DNA from: Pseudonocardia sp.
GTDB lineage: Bacteria; Actinomycetota; Actinomycetes; Mycobacteriales; Pseudonocardiaceae
DNA: 16,051 bases
Direction: 5' to 3'
NCBI GenBank assembly: GCA_030147065.1
Contig: JASLAP010000674.1
Location: forward strand, 1-16,051
Shown piece by piece: positions 6,653 to 13,479 of the stretch. A program made the translations under genes and the position numbers. Every line of letters starts with the position of its first letter. The stretch's first letter is position 1. Under the pieces are notes generated by a model, which saw only the letters and a list, made by a program, of their open reading frames with translations, had not been told where the DNA came from and searched no databases.

Positions 6653-7762
6653 TCAGAACGAGACCGCGCCGGCGGCCAGCGCCCCGATCAGCACCACCGT
6701 CCCCACCGTCACCCCGCCGACGGCCAGCATCATGACCCCGACGGCGAGCACATCGGCACCCCGCAGGGTCTGGACCACCAGCAGGCTCGGGCGCAGGACG
6801 TCGTAGCGCGGCAGCGGCCGGGTTACGGTCCGGACCACGGCCGCGACCAGCACCGGGGCCAGGACGAGCACGGCGACCGGCACCCCGGACGCGACCGCCA
6901 CCGCGCACCACACGACGGCCGGCGCGGCCAGCACCGCGGCCATCGTCCAGCGCAGCCGCAGCTCCCCGGTGCCGACCCAGCGGCGCAGCCCGGGGTGGCG
7001 CCGCAGCCGGGCCAGTCCGCGGGCCGCGGGCAGCAGGGCGGCGAACCCCGGGCCGGCCATCACCACCGCCGCCGGCACCGCCGGCGCCAGCTGCACCAGC
7101 GCCACCGCGGCCCCGAGCAGCAGCAGGAAGCCCAGCACGGGATCGCCGCGGTCGAGCGCCTCCAGGATGAGGAACCGCAGCAGCGCGGCGCCGGCCAGCG
7201 ACACCCCGAGCGGCCGGGCCGCTCCGACCAGCAGCAACGGGTCGAGGAACTGCACCGCGCCGGTGCGCAACCGGTGCTCGCGCCAGCCCGCGACCAGCTC
7301 GGCCCGCCCGGCCCGGCGCGCCGTGCGGGCCGGGCCCAGCGCCACCAGCACGACCACCGCCACCGCGGCGCCGCCCGCGCTGCCGGCCAGCCAGACCGCC
7401 GCGGACACCTCGGCCAGCGCGGCCGCCATCGTCCACACCCAGCTCACCAGGGCCACCCGCCAGCCCCACCCGGCCAGCAACCGCCGCCGCACCTCGCGGA
7501 CCCGCCGGTCGTCGGCGTCCTGCCAGGTCAGGGCGGCCGGTGAGAGCCGGACCGCACGCCGGCGGGCCAGGCTCAGCCAGCACAGCCCGGACACCGCGAC
7601 CAGCAACCCGAGCGCGGCCGCCGGACTGGTCGGGTGCGTCCCGACCAGGGTGGACCGCCAGTCGTCGAGCCACACGAGGCCGCCGACCGCGAACCCGACG
7701 ACGTAGAGCGCGACGAACGCCGGACCCACCGCGTCCCCGGTCCACCGCGCCACCCCGCTCAC
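6653..7762 (-). CDS. Multi-spanning membrane protein, probable ABC transporter permease
   Basis: Protein of 369 aa with roughly ten hydrophobic spans and no soluble domain; a cytoplasmic Arg-rich segment (WQDADDRRVREVRRRLL) lies between early spans. It starts at a GTG overlapping the stop of the ABC ATPase gene by four bases (GTGA), which makes it the natural membrane partner of that ATPase. I recognise no catalytic motif. It resembles the poorly known actinobacterial DUF6297-type membrane proteins that accompany such ATPases, but that family assignment is tentative. Transport direction and substrate are unknown; the absence of a binding-protein gene favours export. The longer open frame upstream of 7762 is the antisense-free overlap with the ATPase gene and not part of this protein. 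Confidence 0.75.
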   Translation of the reverse strand: MSGVARWTGDAVGPAFVALYVVGFAVGGLVWLDDWRSTLVGTHPTSPAAALGLLVAVSGLCWLSLARRRAVRLSPAALTWQDADDRRVREVRRRLLAGWGWRVALVSWVWTMAAALAEVSAAVWLAGSAGGAAVAVVVLVALGPARTARRAGRAELVAGWREHRLRTGAVQFLDPLLLVGAARPLGVSLAGAALLRFLILEALDRGDPVLGFLLLLGAAVALVQLAPAVPAAVVMAGPGFAALLPAARGLARLRRHPGLRRWVGTGELRLRWTMAAVLAAPAVVWCAVAVASGVPVAVLVLAPVLVAAVVRTVTRPLPRYDVLRPSLLVVQTLRGADVLAVGVMMLAVGGVTVGTVVLIGALAAGAVSF

Positions 7763-8370
7763 GACAGCTCCAGCACGCGATCGGCGACCGCCCGCACGAG
7801 CGGCGGGTGGTGGGTGCACACGACGACCGCGGCCCGGTCCCGGGCTTCGCCGAGCAACTGCGCCAGCCACCGCTTGCCGGCGGCGTCCAGGGCGCGTTCG
7901 GGCTCGTCGAGCAGCAGCACCGAGTGCGGCCGCGCGGTGGCGCCGAGCAGCAGCAGCCGCCGGCGCTGCCCGGCCGACAGCAGCCCGACCGGGACGTCGG
8001 CGCGCTCGGCCAGCCCGACGCCGTCGAGCAGGGCGTCCGGCTCGCCGTCGATGCCGTGCGTCCCGGCCAGCAGCTCGACGTGCTGGCGCGGGGTGAGCTC
8101 GTCGAAGACGTCGGAGTCGTCCAGCAGCGCCGAGACCGAGCGGCGGAAGGCGGCCGACCGCTCGTCCGGCGGCGCCCCGTCGACCAGCACGGTGCCCTCG
8201 TCGACCAGCTGGTCGCCGTACAGGCAGCGCAGCAGGGTGGACTTGCCCGTGCCGTTGCCGCCGACCACGGCGACGCACTCACCGGGCCGGACCCGCAGGT
8301 CGAGCCCGCGGAACAGCCAGTCCTCGAACCGCACGCCGATGCCGGCGGCTGCCACGCCCGCCCTGCTCAC
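7759..8370 (-). CDS. ABC transporter ATP-binding protein
   Basis: Energy-coupling subunit of 203 aa, a single nucleotide-binding domain. Walker A GGNGTGKST at 37-45, signature LSAGQRR from 131, Walker B VLLLDEP at 151-157 and H-loop CTHH with His187 are intact. The usual Q-loop Gln is not evident: the corresponding stretch reads ALLDDSDVFDELT (81-93). It starts with GTG; TAGCGT (8378-8383) lies seven bases upstream, so a leaderless transcript from an internal promoter is possible in addition to read-through from the sigma factor gene, whose stop is ten bases away. The next gene overlaps by four bases and encodes the probable permease. Confidence 0.9.
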   Translation of the reverse strand: MSRAGVAAAGIGVRFEDWLFRGLDLRVRPGECVAVVGGNGTGKSTLLRCLYGDQLVDEGTVLVDGAPPDERSAAFRRSVSALLDDSDVFDELTPRQHVELLAGTHGIDGEPDALLDGVGLAERADVPVGLLSAGQRRRLLLLGATARPHSVLLLDEPERALDAAGKRWLAQLLGEARDRAAVVVCTHHPPLVRAVADRVLELS

Positions 8371-8377
8371 CCCGCCG

Positions 8378-8383
8378 ACGCTA
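8378..8383 (-). promoter_or_regulatory. Possible internal -10 box for the ABC genes
   Basis: TAGCGT on the minus strand ends seven bases before the ATPase GTG and overlaps the sigma factor stop codon. The spacing fits a leaderless start. No clear -35 was identified, so this is tentative. Confidence 0.4.
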
Positions 8384-9646
8384 CCGGCCGGGGTCGGGCT
8401 CCGGGCTGCCCAGCTCGTCGAGCCGCCGGGTCAGGAACCGGCGCTCGGCGTCCGTGCCGACCTGGCCGATCGCCTCCCGGTACGCCGTCGCCGCCTCGGT
8501 GGTGCGGCCGAGCCGGCGCAACAGGTCGGCCCGGGTCGCCGGCAGCAGCGGGTAGCCGGCCAGCTCGCCGGAGCGGTCCAGCTCGCGCACCAGCTCGAGG
8601 GCGACCGCCGGACCCTCGGCCATCGCCACCGCCGCCGCCCGGTTGAGCCGGACGACGGGCGACGGGGTCATCCGGGCCAGCCGGGCGTAGAGCGCCGCGA
8701 TCTGCACCCAGTCCGTGTCGTCCGGCTTCGCGGCCGTGGCGTGGCATGCGGCGATGGCGGCCTGGACCTGGTACGGCCCGGGCGCCCGGCGCCGCAGGGC
8801 CGCGTCCAGCAGCCCGGTGCCCTCCTCGATCATCGCCTGGTCCCACCGCCCGCGGTCCTGGTCCTCGAGGGTGACCGGCTCGCCGGCGTCGTCGACCCGG
8901 GCGGCCCGGCGCGAGTCCTGCAGCAGCAGCAACGCGGCCAGTCCCAGCACCTCGGGCTCGTCCGGCATCAGCGCGGCCAGCATCCGGGCCAGCCGGACCG
9001 CCTCCGCGCACAGGTCGGCGCGCACCACCTCCGGGCCGGACGCCGCCGCGTACCCCTCGTTGAACAGCAGGTACAGCACGCCCAGGACGCCGCCGATGCG
9101 CTCGGGGAGCAGGTGCTGCGGCGGCACCCGGTACGGGATCGCCGAAGCCCGGATCTTGCGCTTGGCCCGGACCAGCCGCTGCGCCATCGTCGGCTCCGGC
9201 ACCAGGAACGCCCGGGCGATCTCGGCGGTGCTCAGCCCGGCCAGGGTGCGCAGGGTGAGCGCGACCCGCCCGTCCAGCGGCAGCGCCGGGTGGCAGCAGG
9301 TGAAGATCAGCCGCAGCCGGTCGTCGGGGATGCCGCTGTCGTCGGTCAGCTCCTCGGCGGGGGCCGGCTCGGCGGCCAGCAGGCCGAGCTTCGCCGACTC
9401 CAGCCCGGCGCGACGCAGCCGGTTCAGGGCCCGGTTGCGGGCGGTGGTGGTCAGCCAGGCCCCGGGGTTGCGCGGGACGCCGTCGCGCGGCCAGCGGACC
9501 AGTGCCTGCGCGACGGCGTCCTGGGCGCACTCCTCGGCGAGGTCCCAGTTCCCGGTGATCCGGATCAGGGTGGCGACCACCCGTCCCCACTCCGCGCGGA
9601 AGGCGGCGTCGACCGCCGCCCGCGCGTCCGCCTCCGCCCCGCCCAC
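8381..9646 (-). CDS. ECF sigma factor, ECF42-type with long C-terminal extension
   Basis: Alternative RNA polymerase sigma factor of 421 aa. Region 2 spans about 15-80 (NWDLAEECAQDAVAQALVRW and PGAWLTTTARNRALNRLRR) and region 4 about 118-170 (RTLAGLSTAEIARAFLVPEP, helix-turn-helix, then QRLVRAKRKIR). From residue 178 onward it has the extension typical of ECF42: LLPERIGGVLGVLYLLFNEGYAA, LLLLQDSRRAAR, LEDQDRGRWDQAMIEEG, then TPR-like helices to the end. Such proteins have no membrane anti-sigma factor and are thought to be controlled through this extension. The GTG start is five bases after the YCII gene stop, with AGGA just upstream. Pairing with a YCII/DGPF gene is the hallmark of the group. 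Confidence 0.92.
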   Translation of the reverse strand: MGGAEADARAAVDAAFRAEWGRVVATLIRITGNWDLAEECAQDAVAQALVRWPRDGVPRNPGAWLTTTARNRALNRLRRAGLESAKLGLLAAEPAPAEELTDDSGIPDDRLRLIFTCCHPALPLDGRVALTLRTLAGLSTAEIARAFLVPEPTMAQRLVRAKRKIRASAIPYRVPPQHLLPERIGGVLGVLYLLFNEGYAAASGPEVVRADLCAEAVRLARMLAALMPDEPEVLGLAALLLLQDSRRAARVDDAGEPVTLEDQDRGRWDQAMIEEGTGLLDAALRRRAPGPYQVQAAIAACHATAAKPDDTDWVQIAALYARLARMTPSPVVRLNRAAAVAMAEGPAVALELVRELDRSGELAGYPLLPATRADLLRRLGRTTEAATAYREAIGQVGTDAERRFLTRRLDELGSPEPDPGR

Positions 9647-9651
9647 CGGTC

Positions 9652-9987
9652 CTACTCGGTCCAGAACGGCCGGACCTCGACCATCCCGGCCCGGGCCATC
9701 GGGTGCTTGGCCGCCACCTCGATCGCCTCGTCGAGGTCCGCGCACTCCACGATGTCGTAGCCGACCATCCGCTCCTTGGTGTCGGCGAACGGGCCGTCGG
9801 TCAGCAGCACCTCGCCGCCGCGCACCCGCACGGTCGTGGCGTCCGGGGGGTCGGCCAGCCGCTCGCCGTCCACCCGGACACCGCGCCGGTCGTGCTCCTC
9901 GACCCACTGCTCGATGGGCATGCCGGTGCCGTCGTCCGGCCCGACGTCCTCGCCCTCGGTGTGGCAGATCAGCAACATGTAGCGCAT
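9652..9987 (-). CDS. YCII-related (DGPF) domain protein
   Basis: Cytosolic protein of 111 aa. The N-terminus MRYMLLIC and the motif TDGPFADTKE (63-72) identify the DGPF branch of the YCII superfamily, followed by the GYDIVECADLDEAIEVAAKHP segment typical of the fold. Biochemical role is unknown; DGPF proteins are the conserved partners and targets of ECF42 sigma factors. ATG start with a GAGG ribosome site six to seven bases upstream within a purine-rich GAGGAGGACGAGG run. It is first in a four-gene minus-strand cluster. Confidence 0.92.
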   Translation of the reverse strand: MRYMLLICHTEGEDVGPDDGTGMPIEQWVEEHDRRGVRVDGERLADPPDATTVRVRGGEVLLTDGPFADTKERMVGYDIVECADLDEAIEVAAKHPMARAGMVEVRPFWTE

Positions 9988-10030
9988 CGGGAACCTCGTC
10001 CTCCTCGGCGCCGGCCCGCTGCCCGCGCTC

Positions 10031-10066
10031 TACCCCTACGACACCCGGGACCCGCCCGGATCGACA
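10031..10066 (-). promoter_or_regulatory. Candidate ECF42 promoter of the DGPF-sigma operon
   Basis: On the minus strand TGTCGA occupies 10066-10061 and a TGTCGTAG segment 10043-10036, with 17 bases between the two. TGTCGA is, as I recall, the -35 element reported for ECF42 target promoters in Streptomyces. The implied start near 10030 gives an untranslated leader of about 40 bases before the YCII ATG. This predicts autoregulation. Confidence 0.6.
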
Positions 10067-10095
10067 TCCGCGGACCCGGAATCTCGGTGGCTTCC

Positions 10096-10113
10096 CGGAT
10101 CGTCCCCGATCCG
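10096..10113. repeat. Short hairpin/inverted repeat in the divergent intergenic region
   Basis: CGGATCG (10096-10102) and CGATCCG (10107-10113) are perfect inverted repeats around a TCCC loop, 30 bases upstream of the TGTCGA box. It may be an operator or only a local hairpin. The rest of 9988-10214 shows no gene. Confidence 0.4.
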
Positions 10114-10214
10114 CCCTCGACCTCCCCGGCCCCGGGGGTGACGATCGGTTGGCGCCCGCCACCGGGGACGTCCGCGGCGTGCGCGACGATGCACTGCCGA
10201 CCCCAGGAGGCGCC

Positions 10215-10751
10215 GTGTACCCGCAGCAGCCCGAGCAGCCGCCGGGGCACCCGGACGCCCGGGACCGGACCCGGCACCTGCCGCCCCGGGTCGACGGGTC
10301 CGGGTACCCGCCGACGCTGGAGAACCCGCCGCCGGCCGGCTGGCAGCCCTACCCGCCGACGCACTCCTACCCCCCGCCGCACTCCTACCCGCCCGCCCGG
10401 TCCCATCCCCAGCCGTACCCGCCCCCGCCGTACTACGCGCCGACACCGGCGCACCAGCCCTACCCACCGGCGTACGGCGCGCCCGGACCGGGGCGGCGCA
10501 CCGAGTTCGGCTGGGCGTCGATCGTCGTCGGCGGCATCGCGCTGGTGACCTCGTGGATCCCCTACGTCGGCTGGTTCGTCATGGGCGCGGTCGCGGTGCT
10601 GGTGTCGCTCGGCCTGTTCGGCCGGCACGAGCGGTCCCCCGTCCCGGCGATCATCGGAGCCGCGCTGCTGGGGCTGTCGGTGCTGCTGCACTTCGTGGTC
10701 TGGGACCTGGTGCAGGGATGGCTGACCGCGATCGAGCAGCTGAACGGCTGA
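10215..10751 (+). CDS. Pro/Tyr-rich membrane protein, DUF4190-like
   Basis: Protein of 178 aa. Residues 1-95 are low-complexity and rich in Pro, Tyr and His with repeated SYPP/PYPP units, expected to be disordered and cytoplasmic. From FGWASIVVGG (98) to 170 there are two to three hydrophobic spans: a hairpin around WIPYVGW and a final IIGAALLGLSVLLHFVVW. This layout is the common actinobacterial DUF4190 membrane protein, with no known function. GTG 10215 is chosen because AGGAGG (10205-10210) lies four bases upstream. The stop is followed closely by the next gene. Confidence 0.75.
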   Translation: MYPQQPEQPPGHPDARDRTRHLPPRVDGSGYPPTLENPPPAGWQPYPPTHSYPPPHSYPPARSHPQPYPPPPYYAPTPAHQPYPPAYGAPGPGRRTEFGWASIVVGGIALVTSWIPYVGWFVMGAVAVLVSLGLFGRHERSPVPAIIGAALLGLSVLLHFVVWDLVQGWLTAIEQLNG

Positions 10752-10759
10752 ACGGCGGC

Positions 10760-11734
10760 GTGCTGCCCGTCCGCGGCGTCTCCTACTTCTGCGACGGCGT
10801 CCCCGACGAGGCGCTGCGCCGCGACCTGTCCGCGATCCGGCACGACCTGCACTGCACCGCGGTCATGCTGATCGGCGCCGACACCACCGCGCTGGCCGGC
10901 GCGGCCCGGGTCGCCCTGGACACCGTGCTGGACGTGCACCTGCGCCCCCACGTCCCGGACCGACGCCGCCGCGAGCTGCTGGCCCACCTCGCCGGCACCG
11001 CGCAGGTCGCCGAGCAGTTGCACACCCGGTTCCCGGGCCGGGTCGCGCTGCTGGTCGGCAGCGAGTTCTCGCACACCGCGCCCGGCATCGTCCCCGGCCC
11101 CCGGTCGTTCATCCGGCTGCAGGTCGTGCTCCGCTGGCGCCGGCTGCTGCGGCGCCGGGTGGCCCGCCGGCTCGACGCCCTGCTGGCCGCGGCCGCGGCC
11201 ACGGCCCGCCGGCACTTCACCGGGCCGCTCACCTACGCGGCGGCCGGCTGGGAGCAGGTCGACTGGTCGCGCTTCGACGTGGTCGGGGTGAGCCTGTACC
11301 GCGGCGGCGCCGATCCCGCGGCCTACCGCGACCGGCTGCGCTCGCTGGTCCGCGGCCACGAGCAGCCGGTGGTCATCACCGAGTTCGGCTGCGGCGCGTT
11401 CGTCGGCGCCGACCGCCGCGGCGCGGCGTCGTTCCGGATCGTGAACTGGTTCGCCGATCCGCCGCGCGTCCGCGAGGGCCACGTCCGCGACGAGGGCACC
11501 CAGGCCCGGTACCTCGGCGAGCTCATCGACCTCTACGGCGCCGAGGGCGTGCACGGGTGCTTCGCCTTCACCTTCGCCATGCGGGACTTCCCGCACCGCC
11601 CCGACCCCGCCGAGGACCTCGACATGGCCGGCTTCGGGCTCGTCAAGGTGGCACCGGAGGACCCCCTGGCGTGGACGCCGAAGGCGGCCTTCCACGCGGT
11701 CGCCGAGCGCTACCGGGTCCTCGGGCCCGGGTAG
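10760..11734 (+). CDS. TIM-barrel glycosidase-like protein (often labelled abortive infection protein)
   Basis: Soluble protein of 324 aa. I recognise the actinobacterial family that opens with RGVxY and carries DLHCTAVMLIGAD, SEFSHTAPGIVPG, GPLTYAAAGWEQVDW, FDVVGVSLY, VVITEFGCGAF and EDLDMAGFGLVKV. The order of strands and the Glu208 in ITEFGCG resemble the second catalytic acid of clan-A glycosidases, with the first candidate in SEF; activity is unproven. The name abortive infection protein circulates for this family, but nothing here shows phage defence. Start is uncertain: GTG 10760 (eight bases past the previous stop) or ATG 10718, which would add 14 residues and overlap the previous gene by 34 bases. 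No signal peptide is visible. Confidence 0.78.
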   Translation: MLPVRGVSYFCDGVPDEALRRDLSAIRHDLHCTAVMLIGADTTALAGAARVALDTVLDVHLRPHVPDRRRRELLAHLAGTAQVAEQLHTRFPGRVALLVGSEFSHTAPGIVPGPRSFIRLQVVLRWRRLLRRRVARRLDALLAAAAATARRHFTGPLTYAAAGWEQVDWSRFDVVGVSLYRGGADPAAYRDRLRSLVRGHEQPVVITEFGCGAFVGADRRGAASFRIVNWFADPPRVREGHVRDEGTQARYLGELIDLYGAEGVHGCFAFTFAMRDFPHRPDPAEDLDMAGFGLVKVAPEDPLAWTPKAAFHAVAERYRVLGPG

Positions 11735-11748
11735 GCCGCGGGAGACCG

Positions 11749-11762
11749 AGCGCCGGGGCGCT
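11749..11762 (+). terminator. Small hairpin after the TIM-barrel gene
   Basis: AGCGC and GCGCT flank a CGGG tetraloop 15 bases past the stop. The stem is short, and the segment runs into the next promoter's -35 hexamer, so this is a weak call. Confidence 0.3.
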
Positions 11763-11814
11763 GGACCGTTCCGCGCACACCGCATAGCGTCGGCCAGCGA
11801 CTCGCCGGTGTGCG
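11762..11814 (+). promoter_or_regulatory. Promoter with flanking operator-like inverted repeat, SRPBCC-LLM operon
   Basis: TGGACC (11762-11767), a 17-base spacer and TAGCGT (11785-11790) fit a housekeeping promoter. A perfect 9-bp inverted repeat, CGCACACCG (11774-11782) and CGGTGTGCG (11806-11814), brackets the -10 box and likely start point; the arm centres are 32 bases apart, about three helical turns. That geometry fits a repressor site, but a hairpin at the 5' end of the message is also possible. Confidence 0.5.
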
Positions 11815-11885
11815 GAGGGATCGGTAGCACCATCCCGCTCGACGGTGTCGTCGCCGGGATCTCCGAGCTGCTGGAGGGGCGCCGC

Positions 11886-12377
11886 ATGAAGTACGCCGAC
11901 ACCCCGACCGTGGACGTCACCGCGGTCGTCGCAGCGCCGGTGGACGCGGTGTGGGCGCTGGTGAGCGACATCGAACTGCCCGCCCGGTTCTCGACCGAGT
12001 TCCTCGGCGCCACCTGGATCGACGACGGCCCCCGGCCGGGGGCGCGGTTCCGCGGGCGCAGCCGGCACGCCGCGCTCGGCGAGTGGGAGACCGTCTGCCA
12101 CATCTCCCGCTACGAGCCGCCGCGCGCCTTCGCCTGGGACGTGACCGACCCGCAGCACCCGTCGTCGAGCTGGTGGTTCGAGCTCGACCCGCGGCCCGAC
12201 GGCGTCCACGTCCGGCACGGGGCCCGCATCGGTCCGGCGCCGTCCGGCCTCACGTTCGCGATCACCGCCATGCCCGACAAGGAGGAGCGCATCATCGCCC
12301 GGCGGCTCCGCGAGTTCGAACGCAACATGACCGCCACCGTGGAAGGCATCAAGGCGCTCGCCGAGGGGCGTCCGTGA
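11886..12377 (+). CDS. SRPBCC (START-like) family protein
   Basis: Protein of 163 aa with the polyketide cyclase/dehydrase-like START fold: VDVTAVVAAPVDAVWALVSDIELPARFSTEF at the N-terminus, central WETVCHISRYEPPRAFAWDV strand pair, and a long C-terminal helix ending EFERNMTATVEGIKALAE. Such proteins bind hydrophobic ligands; the ligand cannot be inferred. The start is ATG 11886, six bases after GGAGGGG; a GTG at 11808 in the same frame lacks a ribosome site and would place the operator inside the coding region. The stop overlaps the GTG of the following oxidoreductase by four bases, so the two are translationally coupled and probably act on the same compound. Confidence 0.88.
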   Translation: MKYADTPTVDVTAVVAAPVDAVWALVSDIELPARFSTEFLGATWIDDGPRPGARFRGRSRHAALGEWETVCHISRYEPPRAFAWDVTDPQHPSSSWWFELDPRPDGVHVRHGARIGPAPSGLTFAITAMPDKEERIIARRLREFERNMTATVEGIKALAEGRP

Positions 12378-13450
12378 CGCTGCGCGTGGGCGTCGCGGTC
12401 GCTGACCTCGACGCGGACGCCGTCGAGTTCGTCCGCGAGGCCGAGCGCCTGGGCGCCGACTCGGTGTGGCTGCCCGAGTACTGGGCCGGCGACGCCCTGA
12501 CCCCGGCCGCCTACCTCGCCGCGTGCACGTCCCGCATCCGGCTCGCCACCGGCATCGTCCAGCTGGGCGCCCGGACGCCGGCGATGCTGGCCATGTCGGC
12601 GATGTCGATGCAGGCGCTGTCCGGCGGGCGGTTCGTGCTCGGCGTCGGCACCAGCGGGCCGCAGGTCATGGAGGGCTGGCACGGCGTGCGGTTCGACCGC
12701 CCCGTCCGCCGCACCCGGGAGACCATCGAGATCGTCCGGGCGGTCAGCAGCGGGCAGCGGCTCGAGCACGACGGCGAGGTCTACCGCCTCCCGCTGCCCG
12801 GCGGCGAGGGGCGCAGCATCCGGTCGGCGCTGGGGCCGGTCCACGTCCCGATCCACGTCGCTGCCCTGGGCCCGGCCAACCTGCGGCTGACCGGCGAGCT
12901 GGCCGACGGCTGGATCGGCAACTCCTTCCTGCCGGAGTCCGCGCACGTGTTCCTGGGCCCGATCGCCGAGGGCGCCGCCGCGGCCGGGCGCGCCCTGGCC
13001 GACCTGGACCTCACCGTGGCCGTCGGCGTCGAGTTCACCGACGACGTCGAGGCCGCCGGCCGCCGCCACGCCGACGGGTACGCGTTCACCTTCGGCGCGA
13101 TGGGCTCGGCGACGCGCAACTTCTACAACGACGCGTTCGCCCGCCAGGGCTTCGGCGACGACGTGGCCGAGGTGGCGCGCCTGTGGCGGGCCGGCGACCG
13201 GCAGGCCGCGGCCGAGCGGGTGCCGATCGAGATCGGCCTGCACACCAACCTCGTCGGCCCCGACGACCTGGTGCGCGAGCGGCTCCGGCGCTACCGCGAC
13301 GCCGGCATCTCGACCCTGCGCGCCGGCTTCACCGCGCACGACCGGACCGCGACCGCGACCTCCCACCTGCCCGCCCTGGAGCGGCTGCTGGACCTGGTGC
13401 GGCAGGTGAACGCCGAATCGACCGGCGCCCGCGGGAGCTCCTTGCCTTGA
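12374..13450 (+). CDS. LLM-class (luciferase-like) flavin/F420-dependent oxidoreductase
   Basis: Enzyme of 358 aa with the bacterial luciferase-like TIM barrel. It reads LRVGVAVADLDADAVEFVREAERLGADSVWLPEYW, then SRIRLATGIVQLGARTPAMLAMSAMSMQALSGGRFVLGVGTSGPQVMEGWHG, the pattern of the F420-using branch (methylenetetrahydromethanopterin reductase-like). The cofactor (F420 or FMN) is an inference. The start GTG overlaps the SRPBCC stop, with GAGGGG upstream. The substrate is unknown. The stop is 29 bases before the MFS exporter gene, whose promoter elements begin inside this gene's last codons. Confidence 0.9.
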   Translation: MTLRVGVAVADLDADAVEFVREAERLGADSVWLPEYWAGDALTPAAYLAACTSRIRLATGIVQLGARTPAMLAMSAMSMQALSGGRFVLGVGTSGPQVMEGWHGVRFDRPVRRTRETIEIVRAVSSGQRLEHDGEVYRLPLPGGEGRSIRSALGPVHVPIHVAALGPANLRLTGELADGWIGNSFLPESAHVFLGPIAEGAAAAGRALADLDLTVAVGVEFTDDVEAAGRRHADGYAFTFGAMGSATRNFYNDAFARQGFGDDVAEVARLWRAGDRQAAAERVPIEIGLHTNLVGPDDLVRERLRRYRDAGISTLRAGFTAHDRTATATSHLPALERLLDLVRQVNAESTGARGSSLP

Positions 13451-13472
13451 AGTCAGGTTGAGCTCCTAGCGT
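13442..13472 (+). promoter_or_regulatory. MFS gene promoter with 19-base spacer (MerR-type geometry)
   Basis: TTGCCT (13442-13447) and TAGCGT (13467-13472) are separated by 19 bases, longer than the usual 17. Extended spacers of 19-20 bases are characteristic of promoters activated by MerR-family regulators. The spacer holds TTGAAGTCAGGTTGAG, loosely like MerR half-sites, and GAGCTC occurs at 13435-13440 and 13460-13465. The -10 box ends seven bases before ATG 13480. Confidence 0.5.
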
Positions 13473-13479
13473 CGTGGAC

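Noticed and set aside
5055..8282. A 1075-codon minus-strand open frame across GH16, permease and ATPase genes
   Set aside because: Low-complexity Gly/Arg/Ala product; three real genes in other frames explain the stretch.
10740..10755. Tandem duplication CTGAACGG CTGAACGG spanning the DUF4190-like stop codon
   Set aside because: Only eight bases, explainable by chance; it slightly complicates start choice of the next gene but shows no function.
10760..11734. Phage defence system based on the abortive infection label
   Set aside because: No toxin, nuclease, NTPase or other defence partner nearby; sequence looks like a glycosidase-type barrel.
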